From Symbiodinium natans (lineage: Eukaryota; Sar; Dinophyceae; Suessiales; Symbiodiniaceae): a DNA stretch of 64,000 nt. The stretch's first letter is position 1. Every line of letters starts with the position of its first letter. The notes under the pieces are model-generated. The model was not told the DNA's origin. It did not search any database and was given only the letters and a program-made list of their open reading frames with translations. A program made the position numbers and the translations under genes. This document shows, piece by piece, positions 25,685 through 33,561 of this stretch. The stretch is taken from NCBI GenBank assembly GCA_905221605.1, contig CAJNDS010000047.1:620001-684000 (forward strand), in the 5' to 3' direction.

Positions 25685-27471
25685 CCACTCACTTCCTTCA
25701 CATAGATGAAAACAAATTCTCGTTCTTCTCGTTCTCGTCCTCCAAAATCGTCTGGCTGTCCTGCAATCTGAGAAATCATATTCACCATCATTGTCAAGTA
25801 CATCGCTCTAGCCGTCTTGCTTCCTCGCTCACTCAACAAAGTTGCACGTAGTGCTCGAACTTGGCTTCGGCAAACTTCACCTGCCACATGTTCCATTGCT
25901 TCTTCTTTCCCATAACGCTCATGACTTTCTCCATTCCACACCATGGCTCCAATATGGTACATGAGAAATCTCCTTCGAGATACTCCTAAGCGCTTTGTAT
26001 TCAAGTCGGCAATGTTTAATTTGGTAGGCACTGGCTTTGCTTTGAAGCTGTTGTTCTTCACCCCTCGCTGAAGCCATAATACTCTCAGATCGATATGTTT
26101 GAGTCCTCCGACTCCTGTTCGCATCATCCATTGTCTTCCCGCACTTGAATCCATCCGGATCTCCACGAGTAACTTTCCTGCAAGAAACATCCACAACTTC
26201 TTCAGTAACATCGCTTCTGATGCTCCTCCTGAGCATGCTAGCACTTCGGACTCTGCCGAACTTAAAGCTGTAGCTTTCTGGGTCCTGCTATACGAAAGTA
26301 CTGGCACTGCATTCACACACACAATCACTGATGATGTAGACCATCTCGCTTCACGGTCTGATGCCCAATCTGCATCCGTGAATACTTCCATACTGTGTGT
26401 TCCTTTCTTTTCTTCGTCTTCTTCTTCTTGCTCTTCTCTTTGATAGATCGCATCCATCATCTTGTTTCCAACCTTTGTGTACTTCAGTAGGAATCCCAGT
26501 TGCTCTGTTCCTTGCACATAGAGCAAAGCTTGTTTCAAACAGGTTAACGCTTGTTCCGTTGGCTTCGACATCTTACTTGCCAAACACTTCGTCACATGCT
26601 GCAAATCCCATCGGTCTTGGGAAATGTACAACAGTGTTCCCAACGCTGAACGAAACTTCTTGCACTCGTTCTCCTCCAGTTCTTTGGAATTGTCCACTGT
26701 TCCAATCAGCTGGTGCTCTGGGGTTTGTCTTGGCTTTCGGTTCCCCAGCTTGTAGAGTCCTCTAAGCTTCTCGTAGTGCTTCTTCGACACTGTCACCAAA
26801 ATTCCTTCTTCAAGGAACTCATAGGTCCTCTTCAGGTAATGAAGCTGTTCTCCCGATCCCCGGTGGGATGGGAACGGTCCCTCAACTGTGAGCTTGAAAA
26901 ACTTCTCTAGCTCGCATATCAGCCATCTTCCTTCGCCTTTTGCACCTGCAACTAGCTCGTCGTCGACATGAATCGACACTGCAATCTTCTTCACTCGGTG
27001 CTTCAAGATTGAGGGTATCCCAACAAATTGCTCAAATCCCAAACGCTTCAAAATCTCAACCAAATGGGTAAACCATTGTTCTGCCGCTGATCTTTGCCCT
27101 GGCAGACACTTCTCCACTTTCCATACGTGGTCTTCATCCAAACCAAGTAGTGTTCGAATCCACGGTGAGATATCAGCATACATCAGAGCTTTCTGCGTGA
27201 CTTGCAAGAATGCGTCACGAATGTCAAGAACTGTAAGCTCCCAATTGTAGATGAGATGAAAAAGAAACATCATTCGCACTGCTGCGTGTCCTGACGTAGG
27301 ACGAAAAGTCTCCTCCGTGCTCTGGGCTCCCGCACGGAATTCCCGACACACAATTCTGCATCTACGCTTCCAAACTCCATCTCTCTTTCTCCAATCGAAA
27401 ACTGTCCTTAGTGTCAGAAACTTACCTTCCTCTGAACACTCTTCCTTCTTGATCGTCTTCACAACCTTCAT
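25192..27471 (-). CDS. copia-2 reverse transcriptase, RNase H and transmembrane segment
   Basis: 759 residues. RT shows LDIRDAFLQVT (about 75), an IHVDDELVAG box (about 170; HVDD again in place of YVDD) and the copia thumb. RNase H shows EVFTDADWASDREARWS and SSAESEVLA (about 360-410). After it come a hydrophobic patch ending IAGQPDDF and a strong transmembrane helix (IILFSVLLGGIFALLLFYMV, about 620-640), then EGPQEPQE repeats. The last ~75 residues (HRNRRKK... onward) are out of frame because of a 1-bp loss in the repeats; the proper end is the 24,950 frame. Upstream, the frame is separated from the integrase by an internal deletion at about 27,480-27,500. Confidence 0.88.
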   Translation of the reverse strand: MKVVKTIKKEECSEEGKFLTLRTVFDWRKRDGVWKRRCRIVCREFRAGAQSTEETFRPTSGHAAVRMMFLFHLIYNWELTVLDIRDAFLQVTQKALMYADISPWIRTLLGLDEDHVWKVEKCLPGQRSAAEQWFTHLVEILKRLGFEQFVGIPSILKHRVKKIAVSIHVDDELVAGAKGEGRWLICELEKFFKLTVEGPFPSHRGSGEQLHYLKRTYEFLEEGILVTVSKKHYEKLRGLYKLGNRKPRQTPEHQLIGTVDNSKELEENECKKFRSALGTLLYISQDRWDLQHVTKCLASKMSKPTEQALTCLKQALLYVQGTEQLGFLLKYTKVGNKMMDAIYQREEQEEEDEEKKGTHSMEVFTDADWASDREARWSTSSVIVCVNAVPVLSYSRTQKATALSSAESEVLACSGGASEAMLLKKLWMFLAGKLLVEIRMDSSAGRQWMMRTGVGGLKHIDLRVLWLQRGVKNNSFKAKPVPTKLNIADLNTKRLGVSRRRFLMYHIGAMVWNGESHERYGKEEAMEHVAGEVCRSQVRALRATLLSERGSKTARAMYLTMMVNMISQIAGQPDDFGGREREEREFVFIYVKEVSGWIILFSVLLGGIFALLLFYMVEQKVNEGRQEPQEEGPQEPQEEGPQEPQEEGPQEPQEEGPQEPQEEGPQEPQEEGPQEPQEEDHRNRRKKDHRNRRKKDHRNRRRNSLFEDLCKSIVRPMRMMFNVQQGQSICISVMHQRIQRQAVVMGCLESVQYQQAKSM
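25365..25602 (-). repeat. 24-bp tandem repeat coding GPQEPQEE
   Basis: About ten units of cttcttcctg(t/c)ggttcctgtggtc type (24 bp, 8 residues), nearly identical, in frame. One unit at about 25,425-25,445 reads ggtcttctt instead of ggtccttctt, a 1-bp loss that breaks the polyprotein frame. Confidence 0.9.
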
Positions 27472-27490
27472 GTTGGCGAGTTTGTCAAGT

Positions 27491-30400
27491 TCAGCTTTTC
27501 CTGCCTTCTTCGGAAATGTAGTTCATCTCGAGAGAAAATTTCACCACTTTCTCGGCCAACTTCTTCGTCGGTGCTTTCCCCGGCACTGGAATCGCCCACG
27601 AAAATCGAGTCCATGAATCAAGAATGATCAGACTCACACTGCTCTGACCCATGTACATGAAGTCCATCTGGATCACTGGTTTTCCTGGGTCTTCATACTT
27701 TGCTTCACTGCTTTGTGGGGTATGGTCCTGTTTCGACTTTGCTGCTGCACAGAAATCACACCATGGTTGCATTGGCATGTGGGTTGCCATATGCTCTTCA
27801 ATCTCTGCTTCTGTCGGTTCGGGCACTCCGGGTCTTGTTCTTGCTTTGGGCCTTTGCTTCCTCAGCCTGTCTGCAACTTCTTCTGCGTCCTCATCTCTGT
27901 CTTCGGTGAGGTAGTTGCACAGTCTCCTGAACATCTTCACCTTTGACCCTGAGACGCTCAAACCCAAATACCGACAACCTTCTCGCAGCTTCTCAATCTC
28001 ACTCGTTGCTGTGAGTGACTCTCCATTCACCACAATAGTACTTCCCATGTCGAGTTCCAACTCTTGGTGTCCTCCTGCCTTTCCTTGCTGCTTCACAACT
28101 CCTTTCGGCACTGGCACCTGCAACTCTTCTGGAGCTCCTCTTTCTCTTCCAAACCATTCTGGCTCCTCTTCCATCTTCTTTTCTTCCTCCTTTGGTGCTT
28201 CTTCTGGTGCTACCTCTTCTACCAAGCACTTGTCCAGATACTCTGGTGTCCTGTGCAAGAATGTGAGAATTTCTGATCGAAAAAGCAATCCCGGTATTCG
28301 ATCTTCCAAGTCGGATTTTCGCTCGAGCAATTCCGTTGCTTCAATCACTTCCCATTCGTTGCCCACCTTCACGATGGTGGTCCTGTACTTCCAAGTACCT
28401 GTCGGTGGCTTTACAAACTCAAGTCCAAAATGGCGATGGACTGGCGTTCCATTCGGTAGAAGGCTCCAATCCTTCTCTGGGACTTTACCAAAGTCATAGG
28501 CCAAAGTCACCTTGACTGCCCTGACTTGCTCGACTCCTCTAACTTCCGCTGTCAATCTCAAGCTATTCCTCTGGTATTCCACAGGCACCCGTGCCTTACC
28601 ATCGGGAGATACAAGTTCCCCCGCCTGGGTTTCTTCTCCCCAGGTCTCGCCCCCTTGGCGCTGTTTGCATCCCACTGACACAAACTTCCATCCATTTTTG
28701 AGTAGCCTTCCTAAAGACAGCAAGATGTTATTGGTGTCCGACAACACAAAGTCCTCAGTCACACTGCAGCTACTGAACTGCAAAACTGCTCGCCGCATAC
28801 CTTCAACTCGCATCGCACCCCCTTGTGCGTCCTGCAACCTCAGAGAGGTTGGGGTCGAAACTTCGACGCCTGCATCCGACAATCTTCGTGGTAACAAACT
28901 CACATCTGCTCCTGAATCCAAGATCACCACATGTTGCTTTGTGTCCAACTGGACCATTCGCACATTGAGAGGTTCCGATCCTCCCTGACTCAGAGGTTCC
29001 AATCCTCCTGGAGGTCCCAATCCTCCTTGAACTCTTTCCAAGCTGTTTTCATACCATTGATACAGCTCATCACTCTCATGATCTTGTTTGTTCTCACTAT
29101 CATCCCCGATGTAGTAGCACTCTGGTCCTTGCACCTCTATCCTTCTGGTGAACCAATCACCTTCTTCTTCTGAAACTTCGCTAAGCTCATAGTGCTCTGT
29201 GCCGTCAGGTGGTGTGTTCGCAATGTGATGGAAATCAATGTTCCTCACTCTCCTTATCCTGTATTGGCTCGCACTCTGCGACGGAGTAACAGACTCGACT
29301 GTCGAGTGGGGTACCTCGGTGCTGGCCTCGCTCGCCTGCACTTCTCGAACATTGCGGTTTGGACACTCGTTTCCCCAATGTCCTCGCTGCTTGCAGAATC
29401 GGCAAACATCTCTGTCCAACTTCTTTCCTCCACCTTTCTTTCCTCCTTTGCCATGCTTTCCACCTTTCTTTCCGCCTTTCTTTCCTCCTTTGTGGAAACC
29501 TTTGCCTCGTCCTTTCTTTCCTCCTTTGTAGCTTCCTTTTCGTCCACCTTTTCTCCATTGGCGAAATCCTGCTCCAAAGCTTGACCACGAGTAGGATCCT
29601 TTTCCTCCTTTGTTTCCTTTGTTGCCTTTGTTTCCTTTTCCTCCTCCTTTCTCGTACACTGCATCCACTTCCATTGGTGCTGGTCCTTGATCTGCATTCG
29701 AACTGCTCGCTGTGTTCTGCAAGGTCTTTTGCTTCAACACCGTCTGGTAATCCCAAGTTTTGCTGCTTTGCTCGTATGAAAGAATCGCTTGCTTCACTGA
29801 CATGTAGTTTGTTCCTTCGGGCATTGTCAAAGTAAGGTGGTCTCGAATCGCCCTCGGTGAACATCGAAGCAAAACTCCCATCAACAAATCTCGATCGTAG
29901 GTCTTTCCTGAAGCGATCTCGTACTCCCGAACAAGGTTTTCCAGTGAACCAATCTGCTCCACCATGCTCTTGGCCCCATCGAAGTTGGGAAACATCCCAA
30001 TCGCTTGACTGAGGGTTAGAGCTCGTTGTTTGGTGGCTGGTTGGTATTCCCAAAGCAAACTTTGATAGAGACGATACCCACATCGCTCCCTGCTCCAATT
30101 TCGAGACAGTTGCGTTGCTGCCCCCCGCATATACGAAGTCAGTATGTGGTAAAGCTTTGTCGAAAGTTCTCTCTCCACTGTAGTGAGAGTCGAAACATCG
30201 ATCGGCGTTGCTCCCAGACTTTCAATCATACTTAGAGCTTCTGAGTACTGCGAATCGGCAAAACCTAGCCAATTCAGAAACTGATGTTTCCAGGTTGTAA
30301 AATCCGGTGGATGTTCTCCCGAGGCTTGTGGGTTCCAAACATCTGGTGCCTTGATCGCCTTTGTCGCACTTTCAATCCTTCGGTTCAGATCATCCGAACT

Positions 30401-30991
30401 GCTTGCTTGTTGCTCCAACCTTTGTAGCGCACTCATTCCAACTTGGGTCGCCCTTGTCAATGCAGTCAGAATTTCAGAAAGTTCTGTGGGTTGTTGGGGT
30501 GGTCCATTCTGCTGCATCCCTTGCACTGCAGAAAACTGTAACACGACAAGCACACACAGCATCGCTCCTCTCTGTTGTTTTCTCACACAAGCACACGAAC
30601 GCAAGTGATCTCTCCGTGCCCCTCTGCTCAAGCGCCTCCGAAAACATGAATGTTGCAATCTCCACAAACATGACTGACGACATGACTGCAAGTGCACTGT
30701 CGCTTGCAAACATCCAATGCACAACATGATCGCACCTGATACTCCAAGCATAAGCATCATTGCCATTGCGTAGAGGTTCTTTGCTCCTGGAATGCTGGTC
30801 CAAATCCACATCACCAATGGATCTCTTGTTCCATTCATAGTCTTGTCGGAGTAGAGGCTCTTGTTTGTACATAGGCCATAGAATTTTGATTCCTCCTGGT
30901 AGTCGATCTCTGTTTTCTCCTCCTGGTAGTCGATCTCTGCTTTCTCCTTCTGGTAGTCGACCTCATTGTCCTGACCAATCTCCCCATTCAT
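27491..30991 (-). CDS. copia-2 Gag, protease and truncated integrase
   Basis: The frame is open back to the LTR (32,350), but codon content before ~30,990 looks like a shadow of the ORF1 frame, so I place the start at the ATG at 30,989-30,991, which overlaps the ORF1 stop by 29 bp. After the start come DYQEEKTEI-type repeats, a transmembrane-like stretch (AMMLMLGVSGAIMLCIGC), a Cys/Arg-rich loop, a second hydrophobic segment (MLCVLVVLQFSAVQG), a UBN2-type Gag, a KGG-rich basic region, a CCHC knuckle (CRFCKQRGHWGNEC), a protease (VILDSGADVSLLP), an integrase HHCC region (HMPMQPWCDFC) and the first catalytic Asp (IQMDFMY). The integrase then stops: its second Asp, Glu and C-terminus are deleted. 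Confidence 0.85.
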   Translation of the reverse strand: MNGEIGQDNEVDYQKEKAEIDYQEEKTEIDYQEESKFYGLCTNKSLYSDKTMNGTRDPLVMWIWTSIPGAKNLYAMAMMLMLGVSGAIMLCIGCLQATVHLQSCRQSCLWRLQHSCFRRRLSRGARRDHLRSCACVRKQQRGAMLCVLVVLQFSAVQGMQQNGPPQQPTELSEILTALTRATQVGMSALQRLEQQASSSDDLNRRIESATKAIKAPDVWNPQASGEHPPDFTTWKHQFLNWLGFADSQYSEALSMIESLGATPIDVSTLTTVERELSTKLYHILTSYMRGAATQLSRNWSRERCGYRLYQSLLWEYQPATKQRALTLSQAIGMFPNFDGAKSMVEQIGSLENLVREYEIASGKTYDRDLLMGVLLRCSPRAIRDHLTLTMPEGTNYMSVKQAILSYEQSSKTWDYQTVLKQKTLQNTASSSNADQGPAPMEVDAVYEKGGGKGNKGNKGNKGGKGSYSWSSFGAGFRQWRKGGRKGSYKGGKKGRGKGFHKGGKKGGKKGGKHGKGGKKGGGKKLDRDVCRFCKQRGHWGNECPNRNVREVQASEASTEVPHSTVESVTPSQSASQYRIRRVRNIDFHHIANTPPDGTEHYELSEVSEEEGDWFTRRIEVQGPECYYIGDDSENKQDHESDELYQWYENSLERVQGGLGPPGGLEPLSQGGSEPLNVRMVQLDTKQHVVILDSGADVSLLPRRLSDAGVEVSTPTSLRLQDAQGGAMRVEGMRRAVLQFSSCSVTEDFVLSDTNNILLSLGRLLKNGWKFVSVGCKQRQGGETWGEETQAGELVSPDGKARVPVEYQRNSLRLTAEVRGVEQVRAVKVTLAYDFGKVPEKDWSLLPNGTPVHRHFGLEFVKPPTGTWKYRTTIVKVGNEWEVIEATELLERKSDLEDRIPGLLFRSEILTFLHRTPEYLDKCLVEEVAPEEAPKEEEKKMEEEPEWFGRERGAPEELQVPVPKGVVKQQGKAGGHQELELDMGSTIVVNGESLTATSEIEKLREGCRYLGLSVSGSKVKMFRRLCNYLTEDRDEDAEEVADRLRKQRPKARTRPGVPEPTEAEIEEHMATHMPMQPWCDFCAAAKSKQDHTPQSSEAKYEDPGKPVIQMDFMYMGQSSVSLIILDSWTRFSWAIPVPGKAPTKKLAEKVVKFSLEMNYISEEGRKS

Positions 30992-32237
30992 CTTCCTCAC
31001 TTCCAGGGTTTGGCTCCTCGCCCCTTTCTCGCATTCTTCTCCTTTCTGTTCTCCTCCAAGGAGAATTCGGGTAGAGCGTAGTGGCTTGCGTTGCTCCCAC
31101 TCGCTTCGGTGGTGGTCCCTTTGGCTCTGGAGGTGGCGCCTTGCTTCCAGCAGGTCGTTCCTTCGGAGGTGGTCCTCTGGAACTGCTCCCTGGTTCAGCT
31201 CTCGCATCTTCCATCCTGGGTTGTAGGGTCCCAGGCCCCGTCCTGGGTTGTAGGGTCCCAGGCCCCGTGTCTCGGCTGGAACTCGCTGTTCCACTGCTTT
31301 GGCTTCGCTGGCCGTACCTGGCCCGAAAGTATGCAACTCCACGAGCAAATTCCTTGGATTCCCTGGCTCTTGCTTCGTCTCCTGAAGGAATTGCACCGGC
31401 ACGTCTTGCAGCATACTCTTCCTCATTCCGGCGGATGTGTTCCGCCACTGCTGCGTTGCTGGGTTCCCCGTCCAGCGTGTGAAGAGGAAGTTTCGTACCA
31501 CACGGCATTGGGTCCGGAGGTGGACACTCTGGAGCTCGTTCTTGTCCTGGCGGTGGACACTCTGGAGCTTGCTCTGGTTCTGGGCCCGCTGGTGGTGGCG
31601 GTGGCCCTCCTGACTTTGGAAACCGAACTGGCTCCTGCAAGGCTCGCTCCCTTGCTCGCCGTTGGATCCTTTCAGCTTCCGCTGAGAGTGCAGAGAGTCT
31701 CTCCAGCTGCCTACGCCTGCGTTGCTCAGCAGACACTTGCTGCTCTTGCAGCTCCAAGGCGATGTGCCCAGACGAAAGTGTTCTCGGCTCCCTTCTTGGT
31801 GTAGGTGGTGCCTCTTGGTACACCATTGTAGTTTCGGGGCTAGAGGAACTAGGACTCCCGATCTCCACTGGCCCGTCTGGTTCTCCTCCTTCCAAGGGAA
31901 TGTAATCTCTTCCTTCCACCGCTGGTCGTTCGGGCTTCTTCTTCGGCTTTGGAGGCATATAGCTTGGTGCACTTCCACTTCCTTCAGCTGCACTACTTGC
32001 TGAAGATCCGTAGCCTTTTCCCATGCCAACACGGTGAATTTTGATCTCCTTTCTTCGTGGCTCCATTTCTTCTTCTTGTTCCACTTCTTCCATGGGCTCT
32101 GCGGGTTCCATCGGCTCCATGGGTTCTGTGAGTTCCATTGGCTCCATGGGTTCTGTGAGTTCCATGGCTCTGTAGGTTCTGTGGGCTCCATTGGCTCCAC
32201 AGTTCCAACCCAAACCATCATCACGGCCACGAGGCAT
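30963..32237 (-). CDS. copia-2 ORF1: Pro/Glu-rich accessory protein
   Basis: 424 residues upstream of Gag. It starts just inside the element after the primer-binding site (MPRGRDDG) with imperfect MELTEPMEP repeats, then Pro-rich disorder (PPPPPAGPEPE, PECPPPG), an Arg/Glu helical stretch (about 155-200) and a tandem GPGTLQPR pair. No known domain. Its composition is far more protein-like than the alternative frame. It ends GDWSGQ-TGA, overlapping the Gag ATG by 29 bp in another frame, so either frameshifting or reinitiation would link them, or a small indel split one ORF. The Gag frame of copia-1 is likewise open upstream of its first ATG. Confidence 0.5.
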   Translation of the reverse strand: MPRGRDDGLGWNCGANGAHRTYRAMELTEPMEPMELTEPMEPMEPAEPMEEVEQEEEMEPRRKEIKIHRVGMGKGYGSSASSAAEGSGSAPSYMPPKPKKKPERPAVEGRDYIPLEGGEPDGPVEIGSPSSSSPETTMVYQEAPPTPRREPRTLSSGHIALELQEQQVSAEQRRRRQLERLSALSAEAERIQRRARERALQEPVRFPKSGGPPPPPAGPEPEQAPECPPPGQERAPECPPPDPMPCGTKLPLHTLDGEPSNAAVAEHIRRNEEEYAARRAGAIPSGDEARARESKEFARGVAYFRARYGQRSQSSGTASSSRDTGPGTLQPRTGPGTLQPRMEDARAEPGSSSRGPPPKERPAGSKAPPPEPKGPPPKRVGATQATTLYPNSPWRRTERRRMRERGEEPNPGSEEDEWGDWSGQ

Positions 32238-32260
32238 GGCTTCGGTCCCGGATGCACAGT

Positions 32261-32274
32261 GTGCTCCGCTACCG
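32261..32274 (-). promoter_or_regulatory. copia-2 primer-binding site (initiator-Met tRNA-like)
   Basis: Directly after the 5' LTR the minus strand reads CGGTAGCGGAGCAC. Compared with the usual complement of the eukaryotic initiator tRNA 3' end (TGGTAGCAGAG), 9 of 11 bases match, in the expected position. The comparison sequence is from memory. Confidence 0.55.
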
Positions 32275-32409
32275 TGCTAAACTTCAAGTCGCTCTTTTTC
32301 CTTGAACCGGTAAAGGCGCTGTCGGTAAAACATGAGTCACAAATCCACACATGCTCATCAACCCTTTGGGTTGGTAGGTGGGGTTCCCAGGTAGTAGAAA
32401 AACTTTACA
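32275..32409 (-). repeat. copia-2 5' LTR (135 bp)
   Basis: Identical by eye to 24,565-24,699, same orientation. It supplies spurious coding to both flanking ORFs (a MWICDSCFTDS start in one, a CKVFLLPGN end in the other). Confidence 0.96.
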
Positions 32410-32414
32410 ATTTT
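32410..32414. repeat. Target site duplication of copia-2, right copy (ATTTT)
   Basis: ATTTT after the terminal CA of the right LTR, matching 24,560-24,564. Confidence 0.93.
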
Positions 32415-33561
32415 GCTGTCCCTTTACAAGGAGGAATTGAGGGATGAACTCGTCTCTATACGCGACAAACTCAAGATGCAACGCTTTGAGAAAGCTGATC
32501 AGGCACCACCCTTGTGCAGGGAAGTCAAGAAAATGTAAGGCAAACTTGGCACCGAGATTCGCAACAGTCTCTCTGCACAAATTGGCCATGACATTGCGTC
32601 TCGATCCACACAAAAGTTGTAATTGAGGGTTGACAATTTGCAAGACACGCTGGATGGCCGATGGGATCCCTTTTTCTTGCAATAAGTCTTGCGTTTGATG
32701 GAATCGAGTTTCCGTCGCAAAGGAAATTCCTCTAGGAATGCCGGACGCGCTCTCTCTAATGCCTTGGAATTTACCTTGGCCGGGGGTTTCCTCCAGAACA
32801 ACAGGTTTATTGACAATTAAACCTTGTTTGAGCCAGCCAACAGCATTAAGTTCATCGCATGGAAAAGGCGCATGAAACTTATGCGAAAACTTGTCTTGTA
32901 GCTTAACAGCTGTAGTAGCAGCAAGAACTTGTTGGCCATAGCTAGGCCAGTATTGGAGAAACTGTGAGAGGGGAAGCGGCTTCCAATGACTGTCGGGGTT
33001 TTCATTCAGTAACTCTCGAAGGGATGCGTGTTTGATCGCAGCTTTGAGAGCACCAGGGTAGAAGCAGTTCCCAACAATGGAAGCAATACACATATCATTA
33101 ATGTGTTCTTCCACATCTGCAAGCCAGATATCGAGCTCAGCATCTCTCAACATTTCCTTGTAGTGAGCAACCCTGAAGGGAGGAATGCCACTATCACCGA
33201 TAAGGAAAGCATTTTCTGCACGGAGAAGTTCGTAATTAGCTTCAGCAAAGCGATCCATTGCTGCAAGGCTTGGGACGTCCGCTTGAAGAGGAAGCTTCTG
33301 AACATCTGTTACAAAGCGCAGGCCAATGGGTCCATCAGGAACAAATTTTTCCCATTGTAGATTTGGAACCCCATTGGAGGTATTAGCCGCTTGTGAGAAT
33401 TGCCTCTGGAAGGCTTCAGCTCCGCCGAAGCTGGGTACATGGTAAAGAAGGGCAGAGGGGTGGTAAAAGTATGCAGCCAATCGAAGCCCCCTCTCGCGAT
33501 CAAAGCGTTTGGGACGAAGCCAAGGCTTGAGCTTTTCGCCAGGGGGTTTTATTCCGCACAT
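32415..33561 (-). CDS. Methyltransferase C-terminus (motif X) and following region, first half of ORF
   Basis: About 380 residues of element sequence before copia-2 cuts in (the visible ORF runs on to 32,284 through LTR sequence). Near residues 165-180 lies IVGNCFYPGALKAA, which fits DNMT motif X (GNS/C-F/W-x-x-P). The catalytic domain therefore started in the upstream ORF and ends here, and the two are divided by a one-base frame change. The frame is open upstream of its ATG to about 33,635 (HRPTPWFQGWRPV). The rest has no recognised domain. It continues at 23,876-24,559 once copia-2 is removed. Confidence 0.75.

Larger units (their letters stand above)
24565..32409 (-). mobile_element. copia-2: LTR retrotransposon nested in the composite element
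   Basis: Bounded by LTRs at 24,565-24,699 and 32,275-32,409 (135 bp each, identical by eye, TG...CA) and by a 5-bp ATTTT duplication. A primer-binding site follows the 5' LTR (32,261-32,274) and a polypurine tract AAGGCGGGG precedes the 3' LTR. It encodes a Pro-rich ORF1, Gag, protease, a truncated integrase, RT, RNase H and a membrane/repeat tail. Identical LTRs imply a very recent insertion, yet the integrase is deleted, so it was probably moved by proteins from another element. Confidence 0.96.

Noticed and set aside
30963-32350. Upstream ~450 codons of the copia-2 Gag frame (from the LTR) as real coding sequence
   Set aside because: Another frame over the same stretch (30,963-32,237) has a far more protein-like composition and starts just after the primer-binding site. 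The Gag frame there looks like its shadow and begins inside the LTR.
33549-33561. Overlap of the DNMT stop and downstream ATG as a normal two-ORF junction
   Set aside because: Motif X of the same methyltransferase domain lies in the downstream ORF and its frame is open well upstream of the ATG, so a split domain fits better than two proteins.
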